In this document: one piece after another, positions 14,879 through 23,528 of the stretch
How the letters are laid out: every line of letters starts with the position of its first letter
How positions within the stretch are numbered: the stretch's first letter is position 1
IMG/VR virus record: IMGVR_UViG_3300046804_003913
Location: 1 to 28,404 of that record
DNA from: a virus
Direction: 5' to 3' (one strand)
DNA length: 28,404 bases
Notes under the pieces: generated by a model
The model's input: only the letters and a program-made list of their open reading frames with translations
Database searches by the model: none
What the model was told of the DNA's origin: nothing
Made by a program: the position numbers and the translations under genes

Positions 14879-16657
14879 ATGGCCAAGTCTCTTATCACAG
14901 ATTATTTTCGCCTGCACAACGTAAATCAGTTTCGCGAATCCATAAACGAAACTGCAAACAGTGTGTATTATGTGTTCGCAGGAACACATCTTACCTACCC
15001 GAGCGGCGACAGTACAATTCCGGATCAAACGAACTCTGTAGATGGAACATTGTATGACCCATACGATGAAATGGTGTTCGGCAAGCGTGTATCTGCAAAC
15101 GATGTGTGTGGCATGGTACCGCGCTATAATTGGACAAGCAATACTTTGTATAATGCCTACCGTTCGGATGAAGATCTGACGGGCAAAGAGTTTTTTGTGG
15201 TTGTTGAAGAGGCGGCATTCAATGTGTTTAAGTGTCTTGACAACAACGGTAATGCAGCATCGATGTATGCTCCTAGTCTAGCACAGACCTCAGCAAATGA
15301 TGAATTCTATAGCACGGCTGATGGGTACGTGTGGAAGTATATGTACTCTGTCGATACGACTACTTTTAACAAATTTGCTACTGCAACGCTGATGCCTGTT
15401 GTAGCAAACACGGCTGTTACAGGTAATGCGGTGTCTGGAGCAATCGATGTAATTGCTGTGAGCTATCGCGGATCAAATTACAATACGTTTCTTGCTAACA
15501 CATTCACAGCAGCGGACATTGCAGTTGGTGGAGACACAAAGAAGTTCAACCTAGCAAACTACGCATCCGCATCAAACAACTTCTACAAAGACAGCTTTCT
15601 CTATGTTACAGCGGGAACGGGATACGGGCAGGGTCGCAAGATTGTGGATTATGTTGTAATTGGCAACGATAAAACAATCACACTCGAGTCTGCTTTTGAT
15701 GTTTTGCCAGACTCAACTTCGACATATGAAATTACACCCTACGTGTTGATTACAGGTGATGGATCTAATGCAGTAGCAAGAGCGCTTGTAGACACAAGTG
15801 TAGCAAACACTATTAGTGGTATTGAGATTGTAAGCCGTGGGTCCTCATACACCTACGCGGTCGCTACAATACAGGGTAATACTGGTGGTGTGTCGAATGC
15901 CGCAGTGTTGAATGTGGTGCTTGGTCCTAAAGGTGGGCATGGTTCTAATCCCGAGTATGAGCTTGGGTGCCGTTCACTTTGTATCAGCACAACGTTTGCG
16001 AACACAGAAGGCAACACGATCCCTGTGACGAATGACTACAGGAGCGTAGGTCTGCTAAAGGATCCGTTGTATCGCTCTGTTGAACTGACGTTGTCGTCTC
16101 CCACAGGATCATTCGAAATTGGTGAAATTGTTTCCCAGGCAAACACAAACGCTACTGGTGAAGTGGCTGACCTGGAAGGCACTCTACTCACATTAACTAA
16201 TGTTGCTGGTGTGTTTGCAACTGGTCAGGTAATCACAGGAGCAACCACTACATTTACAGCAAATGTCGCGAGCTTTTTGATTAACAATAAAGCAAAAGGA
16301 TTTGAAACGTTCGATCAACGCCATCGCTATACGTATACCCTACTCTCTGGAGCCGATTTTACAATCGATGAAGGTGTGTACCAGACTATTCTTGAAGATG
16401 GTGAGATGGTGATCTTTGGCCGTGGGAATGTGCATGCTAAAGACAATGATTTCATTTACCTGACACACGAAACCGGCACAATAAATACAGGTAACACGAT
16501 CGTCGGCCAAACGTCAACAGCTACAGCAAACGTTTTGTTCTACTATCCACCCGATCTTGTAAAAGGATCTGGCGAAGTGTTGTATGTTGAGAATATGAGT
16601 GCGATTTCTCGCTCAAACTCACAATCCGAGACCATCAAACTGATTTTGCAGTTTTAA
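14879..16657 (+). CDS. gp8: gp8-like baseplate wedge protein, enlarged
   Basis: This 592-residue protein is much longer than T4 gp8 (334). The N-terminal 200 residues are gp8-like: SVYYVFAGTHLTYPSGDSTI, YDPYDEMVFGKRVSANDV at about 58-75, MVPRYNWTSNTLYNAYRSDE and FFVVVEEAAFNVFKCLDNNG, then DGYVWKYMYSVD. The added central and C-terminal parts are beta-rich, with a GSSYTYAVATIQG motif and a SFEIGEIVSQANTNATGEVA module at about 413-432. gp8 dimers join gp7 and gp10 in the wedge periphery. The ATG lacks a recognisable Shine-Dalgarno sequence (upstream bases are AT-rich), which is unusual in this operon and coincides with the late-promoter-like octamer just upstream. Related marine T4-like phages also have enlarged gp8. 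Confidence 0.85.
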   Translation: MAKSLITDYFRLHNVNQFRESINETANSVYYVFAGTHLTYPSGDSTIPDQTNSVDGTLYDPYDEMVFGKRVSANDVCGMVPRYNWTSNTLYNAYRSDEDLTGKEFFVVVEEAAFNVFKCLDNNGNAASMYAPSLAQTSANDEFYSTADGYVWKYMYSVDTTTFNKFATATLMPVVANTAVTGNAVSGAIDVIAVSYRGSNYNTFLANTFTAADIAVGGDTKKFNLANYASASNNFYKDSFLYVTAGTGYGQGRKIVDYVVIGNDKTITLESAFDVLPDSTSTYEITPYVLITGDGSNAVARALVDTSVANTISGIEIVSRGSSYTYAVATIQGNTGGVSNAAVLNVVLGPKGGHGSNPEYELGCRSLCISTTFANTEGNTIPVTNDYRSVGLLKDPLYRSVELTLSSPTGSFEIGEIVSQANTNATGEVADLEGTLLTLTNVAGVFATGQVITGATTTFTANVASFLINNKAKGFETFDQRHRYTYTLLSGADFTIDEGVYQTILEDGEMVIFGRGNVHAKDNDFIYLTHETGTINTGNTIVGQTSTATANVLFYYPPDLVKGSGEVLYVENMSAISRSNSQSETIKLILQF

Positions 16658-16666
16658 GAGACGCAT

Positions 16667-19600
16667 ATGCCATTAGAAAACTCATTAGGTTCCAGTCCAT
16701 ATTTTGACGACTACGATCAGACAAAAGAATTCTATCGAGTTCTTTTTAAACCTGGTGTAGCTGTACAAACGCGCGAGCTGAATCAGCTTCAAAGCGTTCT
16801 GCAAAATCAGATTGAGCGCTTTGGTGATCACGTATTTAAGTCTGGCACAATTGTAAGTGGTGTTAACTTCTCCTACATGCCGACATACAGCTTTGTAAAG
16901 ATTACAGATTTACAGGGTGATGGAGAGCCTTCTCTGCCCTCTTCGTATGTGGACTACTACATCAAGAGTGATTTGAATCTAACCGCACGGGTTGTAAATT
17001 ATGAAGACGGTCTCGAGTCGAAAGCACCAGATCTCAAGACATTGTATCTACAGTACATCAACAGCTCCGATCCTGATACAAGCAACGGCTCGGCAATCTA
17101 CACTGAATTCAAACCAGATCAAGACCTGACCGTCTTCAGCAAGCAAAACGAGCTGTTTAAGGTTATTGTAAACAACGGTGGGCTTGGATTCTCTAATGCT
17201 GACACGGTCGTTGTGCAGAGCGCCATTACAATCTCAGGCAACACTGGTGCCTTCACGAATACGGAAGTTGTTACACAAGCTACTACGGGCGCTAAGGCAA
17301 CAATTGTCGGTATCAACGCGACAGCTGTAGCCAACACAATCATTCTTCGTCTGCGTCCTTTGTTGGCTGACCTAGCTAACACTTCAAAGACGTCAGCTGC
17401 ATGGACCTTCCAGGCTGGCTATAACATTGTCGGAAATACAAGTAGTGCGTCGGCTAATGTGACGTCATTGATTGGCTCTGGTGCGTCAGCATTTGTCAAT
17501 ACCGACTCGTTGGGTATTGTACAGAATATCGTACTTGCTAATACCGGCAGTGGGTACAGCTTCCTGCCAATCGTTACAATCAAAACGTCTAACACAACAG
17601 CTACACTAAACAACCTCGATCTTGCAGCACAAAACTACAAGGCTGTTGTGACCGTTGGCAATAGCTCGGTAAACGCTGTTGGAACCGGTTACGCGTTTGG
17701 CGTGACAGAGGGTGTAATCTATCAAAAAGGTTTCTTCTTGCGCGTTGATCCCCAGGTGATTGTCGTTGACAAATACACAACAACACCTAACAACGTTGCA
17801 GTTGGTTTTAAGACTGTCGAGAGTACCGTCGATGCCAATGAAGATGAATCGTTATATGATAACGCTGCAAATACATTAAACTACACAGCGCCTGGCGCGG
17901 ACAGATTAAAACTGACGCCTACGCTGTCAAAGCTAACTCTCGACGAAGCAGCTGCAAATGTAGACTTCTTTGCACTCGCTGAGTGGAAAGACGGCGTGCC
18001 GTATAAAGAAAACCGCACTACAATCTACAACACCTTGGGCGATGAACTTGCACGCCGCACGCGCGAGGCGCAAGGAAACTTCGTAGCAGACCCGTTTGTT
18101 GTTACTACAAAAGAGTCGAGCACTTTGAATGCTAACAACGTACAAGTTGTTGTAGATCCAGGTCTCGCATACATTTCTGGATATCGTGTTCAGACGATGT
18201 ATAACAATTACTTGAATGTTGCTCGTTCAAGCACTTCTACATCATTCACTAATCAGTCGATTACTGTCAACTATGGTAATTACGTTTATGTAAAAGAGTT
18301 AGTTGGTTTGCTGGACTTCAAGGCTGGCGCGACCGTATCGTTGCGTGACACGGCAAAGACCTATGCAAGCACGACTACGCTTGCCTCAGGCACAACCATT
18401 ACAGCGCCTGGAAGTGAGATTGGAACGGCACGTATTCGTTCGCTTGTAATTGATAACGGCATACCAGGCACGCCTGATGCAACATACCGTTTGTATTTGT
18501 TCGATGTTCAGATGAATGCTGGACAAACATTTAGATCAGTTAAGAGCGCATACTACACGGCCGCAAGTGGTGATGGTATTGCTGATATCGTGCTTGAGAC
18601 AGATGCAACAACAAGCTCAAGTGTGGCAGTATTGCATGACACAACACACGATCAGATGGTGTTCCCTGTCAGCCAGCCTGGTGTAAAAACAATTTCTAAT
18701 GTTACGTACACTTACCGGACCGTTTCTGATACAACACTCAAAATTACAACGTCAGGGACAGTGACAATCACTGTGGGTTCTGGTTTGACGCACCCTTACA
18801 CGGCAGGTGGCAATCTCTCAGATACACAAAAGCGCGATCTAATTGTATTCCCTATTGCCAACACCCAGGCAGCGGCTAACGCAGCAGGTAGCGTTTCTGT
18901 TACGAGTGGCGCTAACACAGTAACAGGAACATCTACTACGTTTGCAACTTCATTCAGTGTCGGCGACTTTGTTAAGATTGCTAACAGCACTGCCAACGTT
19001 GTAGGCCGTATCTCAAAGATTACAAACAACACAAGCATGGCTCTGACATCCAATGTTGGAAGCTCAATCAGTGGTAATGCTGTGCTGTTTATTCCTGCAT
19101 TGTATCCGATTCCGCTCGAAAGTCGTTCAGCACGTATCGTAAGTCTGGCCGCTGGTGGACAAGTGCTGACAATCAATCTGGCTAATACGTTCGCTGCAGA
19201 AGCAAACGTTGTTGTAACATACAACGTGCGCAAGAGTGGTGCGTCAGCAACCGCTAAAACAATTGCGCGTGACAGGTTTGTCAAGCTCTACACGGCAAAC
19301 AACGCTGCTGGTAATACAGGCCCTTGGAGTCTTGGAATTCCTGGCCTTGCTCGTCTGAAAAACGTATACATCAGCGACAGCGCAACTGTTAACGTCAATA
19401 GCACCGACGTCACAAAATACTTCTTCATCGATAACAATGATGATGAGAATGTGTATCGCCCTGCGCGTCTGACACTGCAGAGTCCATCTGCATACAGTGT
19501 AAACAGCACTGCTTACATGCTCGTGAAGTTCGACGTGTTTACAACCAACGACACAGGTGGTTTCTTTAGTATCGGTTCATACTCAATTAACGACAGCGCA

Positions 19601-20668
19601 AATCTTGCTTCGTCAAATACGACGGTTAACTTGCTGGAAGTACCTGAGCTGATTACACGCCCAGGTAACTACATCGACCTACGTGATGCTATCGACTTCC
19701 GCCCATATGCAAATGTGGTTGCAAATGTTACTTCAAACGTAAGTCTTGCAACACTGAACCCTGCAAATACATTTACATTGACATCTGCAGCTAAGTTGTT
19801 TCCGGCACCCGATTCTCAGATCACGTTTGACGTTGAGTACTATAACTATCGCGTCGATGTGGTGACGGTAGACAAGAACAGCAACTTCAATGTCATTCAA
19901 GGAATGCCTGCTCTTACACAACCATCGCCTCAGGTCGTTGCTTCTGATGTCGTGAAGTTGACGACTCTCTTCGTGCCTCCCTATCCTTCTTTACCAGCAA
20001 GTGTTAACGCCCGCACAATGGAGTTCTTAACAAAGCGCATCGGTAATAGTAGGGGAGCGTTTGACGGTCGAAGAGCAGCGAGCTATACAATTCGAACACG
20101 TTTAGATAAGTCTGTGTTAAGTCCACAGCCGCTGCGCTATACTATGGCCGACATAGGAAACTTAGAGCGTCGAATCAATGAGCTAGAGTATGCTGTTGCA
20201 CTGAACAAGGCTGAAGCACAGATTCGCGATCTTGTGATTCCAAGCGCCATTACACCGACTGTCAATAGATTCAAAAACGCTTTCTTTGTAGACAGCTTCA
20301 ACGACTTTAGTAAAGCAAGTGTACAAGATCGTGAATTCGCTGCGACAATTGACACGGTTAAAGGCAGCCTAAAACCAGTTACAAAGCAGCTGAACGTACA
20401 GGCTAAGTTTGATCGTACGGATTCTACAACAAACAACGCGATTGTTGGTGGTCAGTTAATGCTGCCATATAACGAGGAAACACTCATCGATCAGAGTATA
20501 CGTAGCGCTGTGGTTACTCCTCCGATACGTGCACAGTTCTGTGGATCTGGGACTATCACACCGCCTACGTTTGAAATCCAGGATAAGGTGGAAGGCGAGG
20601 CAGCAACGCTGTCATCCTCGCCAAACTTTAGCAACTGGAGCAGCCTAGCACACACGGTCTCTCACTAA
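16667..20668 (+). CDS. DUF4815-type baseplate/tail structural protein
   Basis: The N-terminus is the hallmark of DUF4815 proteins of T4-like phages: SPYFDDYDQTKEFYRVLFKP, GVAVQTRELNQLQSVLQNQI, and ERFGDHVFKSGTIVSGVNF. The protein has 1333 residues, mostly beta. Residues about 190-270 contain GAFTNTEVVTQATTGAKATI, a wedge-type module. Residues about 743-802 contain a TVTGTSTTFATSFSVGDFVK module. Late in the protein come ITRPGNYIDLRDAIDFRP and FDVEYYNYRVDVVTVDKN, then LERRINELEYAVALNKAE, a helix common to the family. The end (MLPYNEETLIDQ and beyond) resembles a point in the middle of longer homologues, and the following two genes look like the rest. The family is of unknown exact role but is placed at the baseplate periphery next to fibres, in the position of T4 gp9/gp10. 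Confidence 0.85.
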   Translation: MPLENSLGSSPYFDDYDQTKEFYRVLFKPGVAVQTRELNQLQSVLQNQIERFGDHVFKSGTIVSGVNFSYMPTYSFVKITDLQGDGEPSLPSSYVDYYIKSDLNLTARVVNYEDGLESKAPDLKTLYLQYINSSDPDTSNGSAIYTEFKPDQDLTVFSKQNELFKVIVNNGGLGFSNADTVVVQSAITISGNTGAFTNTEVVTQATTGAKATIVGINATAVANTIILRLRPLLADLANTSKTSAAWTFQAGYNIVGNTSSASANVTSLIGSGASAFVNTDSLGIVQNIVLANTGSGYSFLPIVTIKTSNTTATLNNLDLAAQNYKAVVTVGNSSVNAVGTGYAFGVTEGVIYQKGFFLRVDPQVIVVDKYTTTPNNVAVGFKTVESTVDANEDESLYDNAANTLNYTAPGADRLKLTPTLSKLTLDEAAANVDFFALAEWKDGVPYKENRTTIYNTLGDELARRTREAQGNFVADPFVVTTKESSTLNANNVQVVVDPGLAYISGYRVQTMYNNYLNVARSSTSTSFTNQSITVNYGNYVYVKELVGLLDFKAGATVSLRDTAKTYASTTTLASGTTITAPGSEIGTARIRSLVIDNGIPGTPDATYRLYLFDVQMNAGQTFRSVKSAYYTAASGDGIADIVLETDATTSSSVAVLHDTTHDQMVFPVSQPGVKTISNVTYTYRTVSDTTLKITTSGTVTITVGSGLTHPYTAGGNLSDTQKRDLIVFPIANTQAAANAAGSVSVTSGANTVTGTSTTFATSFSVGDFVKIANSTANVVGRISKITNNTSMALTSNVGSSISGNAVLFIPALYPIPLESRSARIVSLAAGGQVLTINLANTFAAEANVVVTYNVRKSGASATAKTIARDRFVKLYTANNAAGNTGPWSLGIPGLARLKNVYISDSATVNVNSTDVTKYFFIDNNDDENVYRPARLTLQSPSAYSVNSTAYMLVKFDVFTTNDTGGFFSIGSYSINDSANLASSNTTVNLLEVPELITRPGNYIDLRDAIDFRPYANVVANVTSNVSLATLNPANTFTLTSAAKLFPAPDSQITFDVEYYNYRVDVVTVDKNSNFNVIQGMPALTQPSPQVVASDVVKLTTLFVPPYPSLPASVNARTMEFLTKRIGNSRGAFDGRRAASYTIRTRLDKSVLSPQPLRYTMADIGNLERRINELEYAVALNKAEAQIRDLVIPSAITPTVNRFKNAFFVDSFNDFSKASVQDREFAATIDTVKGSLKPVTKQLNVQAKFDRTDSTTNNAIVGGQLMLPYNEETLIDQSIRSAVVTPPIRAQFCGSGTITPPTFEIQDKVEGEAATLSSSPNFSNWSSLAHTVSH

Positions 20669-20680
20669 ATGGATGCGTAA
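20669..20680 (+). other. Three-codon minigene filling the gap
   Basis: The 12 bases between the DUF4815 stop and the next start read ATG GAT GCG TAA, and are followed immediately by ATG. This makes a three-codon open frame sitting exactly between the stop and the start. It may help re-initiation or may be chance. Confidence 0.3.
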
Positions 20681-21247
20681 ATGGCAATAGAATTATTTCA
20701 AACAGAGGATAGGATCGACCCTATTCTAGACAACTTCAAACAAACGCCCATATCGACGCCTGGTGCGCCTCCGAAGGTGAGCGTCCCTTCCCCGGTCTCG
20801 TTTACAGCTCGCGAGCAAGTCTTCAGGGTGGATATTAAAGGACTACGTCCGAGCACTCCTCACTATATGTACTTTGAGCGCCGTCTGGTTTCGGCTTCAA
20901 ACATCAAGCCGCTTGGTGGAAGTCTTGGCGGGGCCTTGGTGACAGACACGAGCGGCAACCTTGTGTTTGACTTCTATTACCAGGCAGATCTACCTCCAAG
21001 TACATCTCCTGTGCAAGAGCTTCAGCGGGCCGCGTCTTTGGTCGCTGGAGTGAAGGAAGTTGTTGTATCAAATATAAACGAGTCGACACTGCCGTCAGAC
21101 TACGCGTTATCATCATCTTCCTATTTTGCAGGATACATTGGCATTTCCGTTCTCACCACTTCTTCAATTCCAGACGCGTCGACTATCGATGATAGTGTTC
21201 ATGGATCAGGCATCGGTGCTGGCGTCGGTGGGCCTGGTAACGATTAA
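20681..21247 (+). CDS. Small baseplate-periphery protein, DUF4815-companion
   Basis: This 188-residue protein is not a named family to me. Residues about 45-105 contain REQVFRVDIKGLRPSTPHYM, YFERRLVSASNIKPLGG and a strand-rich TDTSGNLVFDFYYQADLP, a pattern I associate with the Ig-like domain located after the central region of long DUF4815 proteins (a GLRPxTxxYxxF strand with a later SGxLxxxF strand). A helical VQELQRAASLVAGVKEVVVS segment and a Ser-rich, then Gly-rich C-terminus follow. No membrane or catalytic motif is present. It lies between the DUF4815 protein and another protein that resembles the C-terminal domain of that family, which fits a split of one ancestral protein into three. 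Function as a tail structural part is inferred. Confidence 0.7.
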   Translation: MAIELFQTEDRIDPILDNFKQTPISTPGAPPKVSVPSPVSFTAREQVFRVDIKGLRPSTPHYMYFERRLVSASNIKPLGGSLGGALVTDTSGNLVFDFYYQADLPPSTSPVQELQRAASLVAGVKEVVVSNINESTLPSDYALSSSSYFAGYIGISVLTTSSIPDASTIDDSVHGSGIGAGVGGPGND

Positions 21248-21264
21248 GCACGCAAGGACAATAA

Positions 21265-23310
21265 ATGATTGGATTCGATTTAGCTCAAACGTTCTTTGTT
21301 GACAAAGAGGCTGTTCAAAAAGCCGAGCGCATATTCATTACAAGCGTTGATTTGTTCTTTAAGACAAAGCCAACAGCCGGAGAAACAAAAACAGGAATTG
21401 TGTCTCCTGGTGTTTCAGTCTTTCTATGTCCTTTAGACGAAAAAGGTACGCCCGATCTTCAGGCTGCATATTTAAAGAGCCAAGCGCGTGTTGAGTACGC
21501 TAATATTGTTGTAAGTACGACGGGAAGCTCGACGGCACAGACCACATTCACGTTTAGTAGACCTGTTGTTGTGACTACAAACAAGCAGTATGCATTTTTG
21601 GTTAAATTTGATGGGAGCGATCCCGACTTTTCGTTGTGGTATAACAAAGCAGGAGTGACAAACGTACTTGGTACAGCAGCAACACAGGTATCGTCTGGCA
21701 AGGTTGATGGGTCATTATACCGCGTGACTAACGGTCAGCAGTTGACTGCTGAAACGGATGCCGATCTTGCATTCCGTGTAAAGATCGCGCGTTTCACCAG
21801 CAATACTGCTACATTTGCTGTTATTAACAGACCATCGGAGACGTTGAAGTTAGCTAACGTAGTTAGCACGTTCAAGGGCGGTGAGCTTGCCTATGTGACT
21901 GCAGCTAATGCAACTGGCACTATCACGACTACATCCACGTCCAATACAATTCTAGGAAGTGGTACAACGTTTGATACAACTGTTGTGGTCGGTGATTATA
22001 TCGTCATCACGGATGGGACGCCAGGCAACACAAACATTCGGACGGTTACATCGCGTGCAAATTCAACAGTCATTACCGTCGATGCCACACCGTCATTTTC
22101 AAACAGTTCAGCTCATTACTACAAAACAGTGATAGGCCGCGTGCTGTCATATAACGGACTGTCTGATGTTATTACCTTACAGGATGTAAATTCAAACAGC
22201 TCTTTATACGTATCGACCGGCACAACATTGAACGGCGTTGATTCTCAAGCAACTGCCAACATCAGCTCGATATTATCGTTGAGCATCAACAGTGTTGTGC
22301 CAAGCTACAACATTCTAGCTCCTGTCGGCTCGTCGATTGTTACAAAGATGACGTTTGCTAATACCGCAGGTAGTGTGGACAGCGCTAACGAACAACAGTT
22401 TCAAATTGGCAAGCGTTTGTTTATTACAAACTATCCCGCCATGTTTGATTCTCGCACCAACGAGGTACAGGCCGTATCGCCGTACCATTCGTTCCAAAGC
22501 ACGATTAACATGACATCGACGAATGAGTACACCTCGCCTGTAGTTGCTGAGGAAGACCTCGATGTGTTTATTGAGCAGTACGATGTTAATAATGATACAA
22601 CAAATGAATACCTTGGCCGCGGCAACTCTAAGTCACGCTATGTTTCAAAGACAGTATCTTTGACTAAAGATCAACTCGCTGAAGATTTGAAGGTCTACGT
22701 GACTGCCTTTCAGCCTGCAAACAGTTCTGTAAAGGTATATGCACGGTTTAGAAATTCGCTGGACGTTGAAACGTTAGAGACAAAAAACTGGACCGAGCTG
22801 TCGCTCGATACAGGATCGCTCTCTGTGTTAAGCAATCCTGCGAACCCTGACGATATGATTGAGCTTACATACTCCGTCCCGACATATGGAGCAGCTACCC
22901 TTGCTACTGGCCAGTTTACAACATCGAGTGGCAACGCAGTTGTTGTTGGCACGTCTGGAGCAGTAAACACTGATATTTCAATAGGTAGTCTTGTGCGCGT
23001 GTATTCTCCAAGCATTCCGTCGTCGTACATTGTTGACAACGTTATTGACGCTAACACGACGACGTTTACGCTTGGCCGCGCGATCTCTAATTCAAGCATT
23101 GTGGGGACTGGGTTTCTTGTGGAAAAAATCACAAGAACAAATAGTGGCTACCTTGATATTCAAAACAAGAACGTCCTTACTTACTTTAACTCCGCTATGT
23201 CAAAGTATCAAGGATACGACAGCTTTGCTATCAAGGTCGTACTTTTGTCGAGTGACGGGGTGCAGACGCCGTTTGTTGATGATGTAAGAGCAATCGCGGT
23301 ATCTGCCTGA
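21265..23310 (+). CDS. Tail structural protein resembling DUF4815 C-terminal domain
   Basis: This 681-residue protein opens with FDLAQTFFVDKEAVQKAERI and FITSVDLFFKTKPTAGETKT, then VSVFLCPLDEKGTPDLQ and TTFTFSRPVVVTTNKQYAFL. That is the pattern (AQTFFV..., DLFF.TK, FxFxxPVxxxxxxxYAF) found at the C-terminus of long DUF4815-type proteins. Two inserted modules carry TILGSGTTFDTTVVVGDYIV (about 227-246) and VVVGTSGAVNTDISIGSLVR (about 555-575). The C-terminal region has YLDIQNKNVLTYFNSAMSKY and SFAIKVVLLSSDGVQTPFVD. It is preceded by AAGGA, the best ribosome site in the neighbourhood. It likely lies at the baseplate rim and may attach fibres; the order is the same as in other T4-like phages, where this part is fused to the DUF4815 protein. 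Role is inferred. Confidence 0.75.
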   Translation: MIGFDLAQTFFVDKEAVQKAERIFITSVDLFFKTKPTAGETKTGIVSPGVSVFLCPLDEKGTPDLQAAYLKSQARVEYANIVVSTTGSSTAQTTFTFSRPVVVTTNKQYAFLVKFDGSDPDFSLWYNKAGVTNVLGTAATQVSSGKVDGSLYRVTNGQQLTAETDADLAFRVKIARFTSNTATFAVINRPSETLKLANVVSTFKGGELAYVTAANATGTITTTSTSNTILGSGTTFDTTVVVGDYIVITDGTPGNTNIRTVTSRANSTVITVDATPSFSNSSAHYYKTVIGRVLSYNGLSDVITLQDVNSNSSLYVSTGTTLNGVDSQATANISSILSLSINSVVPSYNILAPVGSSIVTKMTFANTAGSVDSANEQQFQIGKRLFITNYPAMFDSRTNEVQAVSPYHSFQSTINMTSTNEYTSPVVAEEDLDVFIEQYDVNNDTTNEYLGRGNSKSRYVSKTVSLTKDQLAEDLKVYVTAFQPANSSVKVYARFRNSLDVETLETKNWTELSLDTGSLSVLSNPANPDDMIELTYSVPTYGAATLATGQFTTSSGNAVVVGTSGAVNTDISIGSLVRVYSPSIPSSYIVDNVIDANTTTFTLGRAISNSSIVGTGFLVEKITRTNSGYLDIQNKNVLTYFNSAMSKYQGYDSFAIKVVLLSSDGVQTPFVDDVRAIAVSA

Positions 23311-23528
23311 TGAAATTAGTTCGTACTGACGATCGTCAATTCATGCGTGATAGGAGTAGCTCTGCTGTGCTAAATATAGACACAGCGAGCTATCAACAGT
23401 ACAAGAAAGATAGAGAGGCGACTCTGGAGAGTCAAAGGCTAGCTGCTGAGGTCAAAACCCTCAAACAAGATATTACAGCAATAAAAATGTTGCTTGAACA
23501 ATTAGTCAACGGAAAGTCAAATGTCTAG
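23310..23528 (+). CDS. Small coiled-coil protein of the tail cluster
   Basis: This 72-residue protein has an N-terminal stretch RDRSSSAVLNIDTASYQQYK and a C-terminal heptad-like helix from about residue 40 (LESQRLAAEVKTLKQDITAI, KMLLEQLV). Its ATG overlaps the upstream stop as TGATG, and its stop overlaps the next start by 8 nt, so it is translated in a coupled chain. Proteins with the same layout occur in the tail clusters of related phages and are left unnamed. A trimeric or dimeric coiled coil connecting tail parts is possible, but nothing in the sequence proves it. Confidence 0.75.
   Translation: MKLVRTDDRQFMRDRSSSAVLNIDTASYQQYKKDREATLESQRLAAEVKTLKQDITAIKMLLEQLVNGKSNV

Noticed and set aside
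18796-19284. Open frame of 162 codons on the minus strand
   Set aside because: It is antisense to the DUF4815 gene and has only a Val/Leu/Ala/Thr-rich shadow composition.
22710-23132. Open frame of 140 codons on the minus strand
   Set aside because: It is antisense to the tail structural gene and shows no domain or ribosome site.
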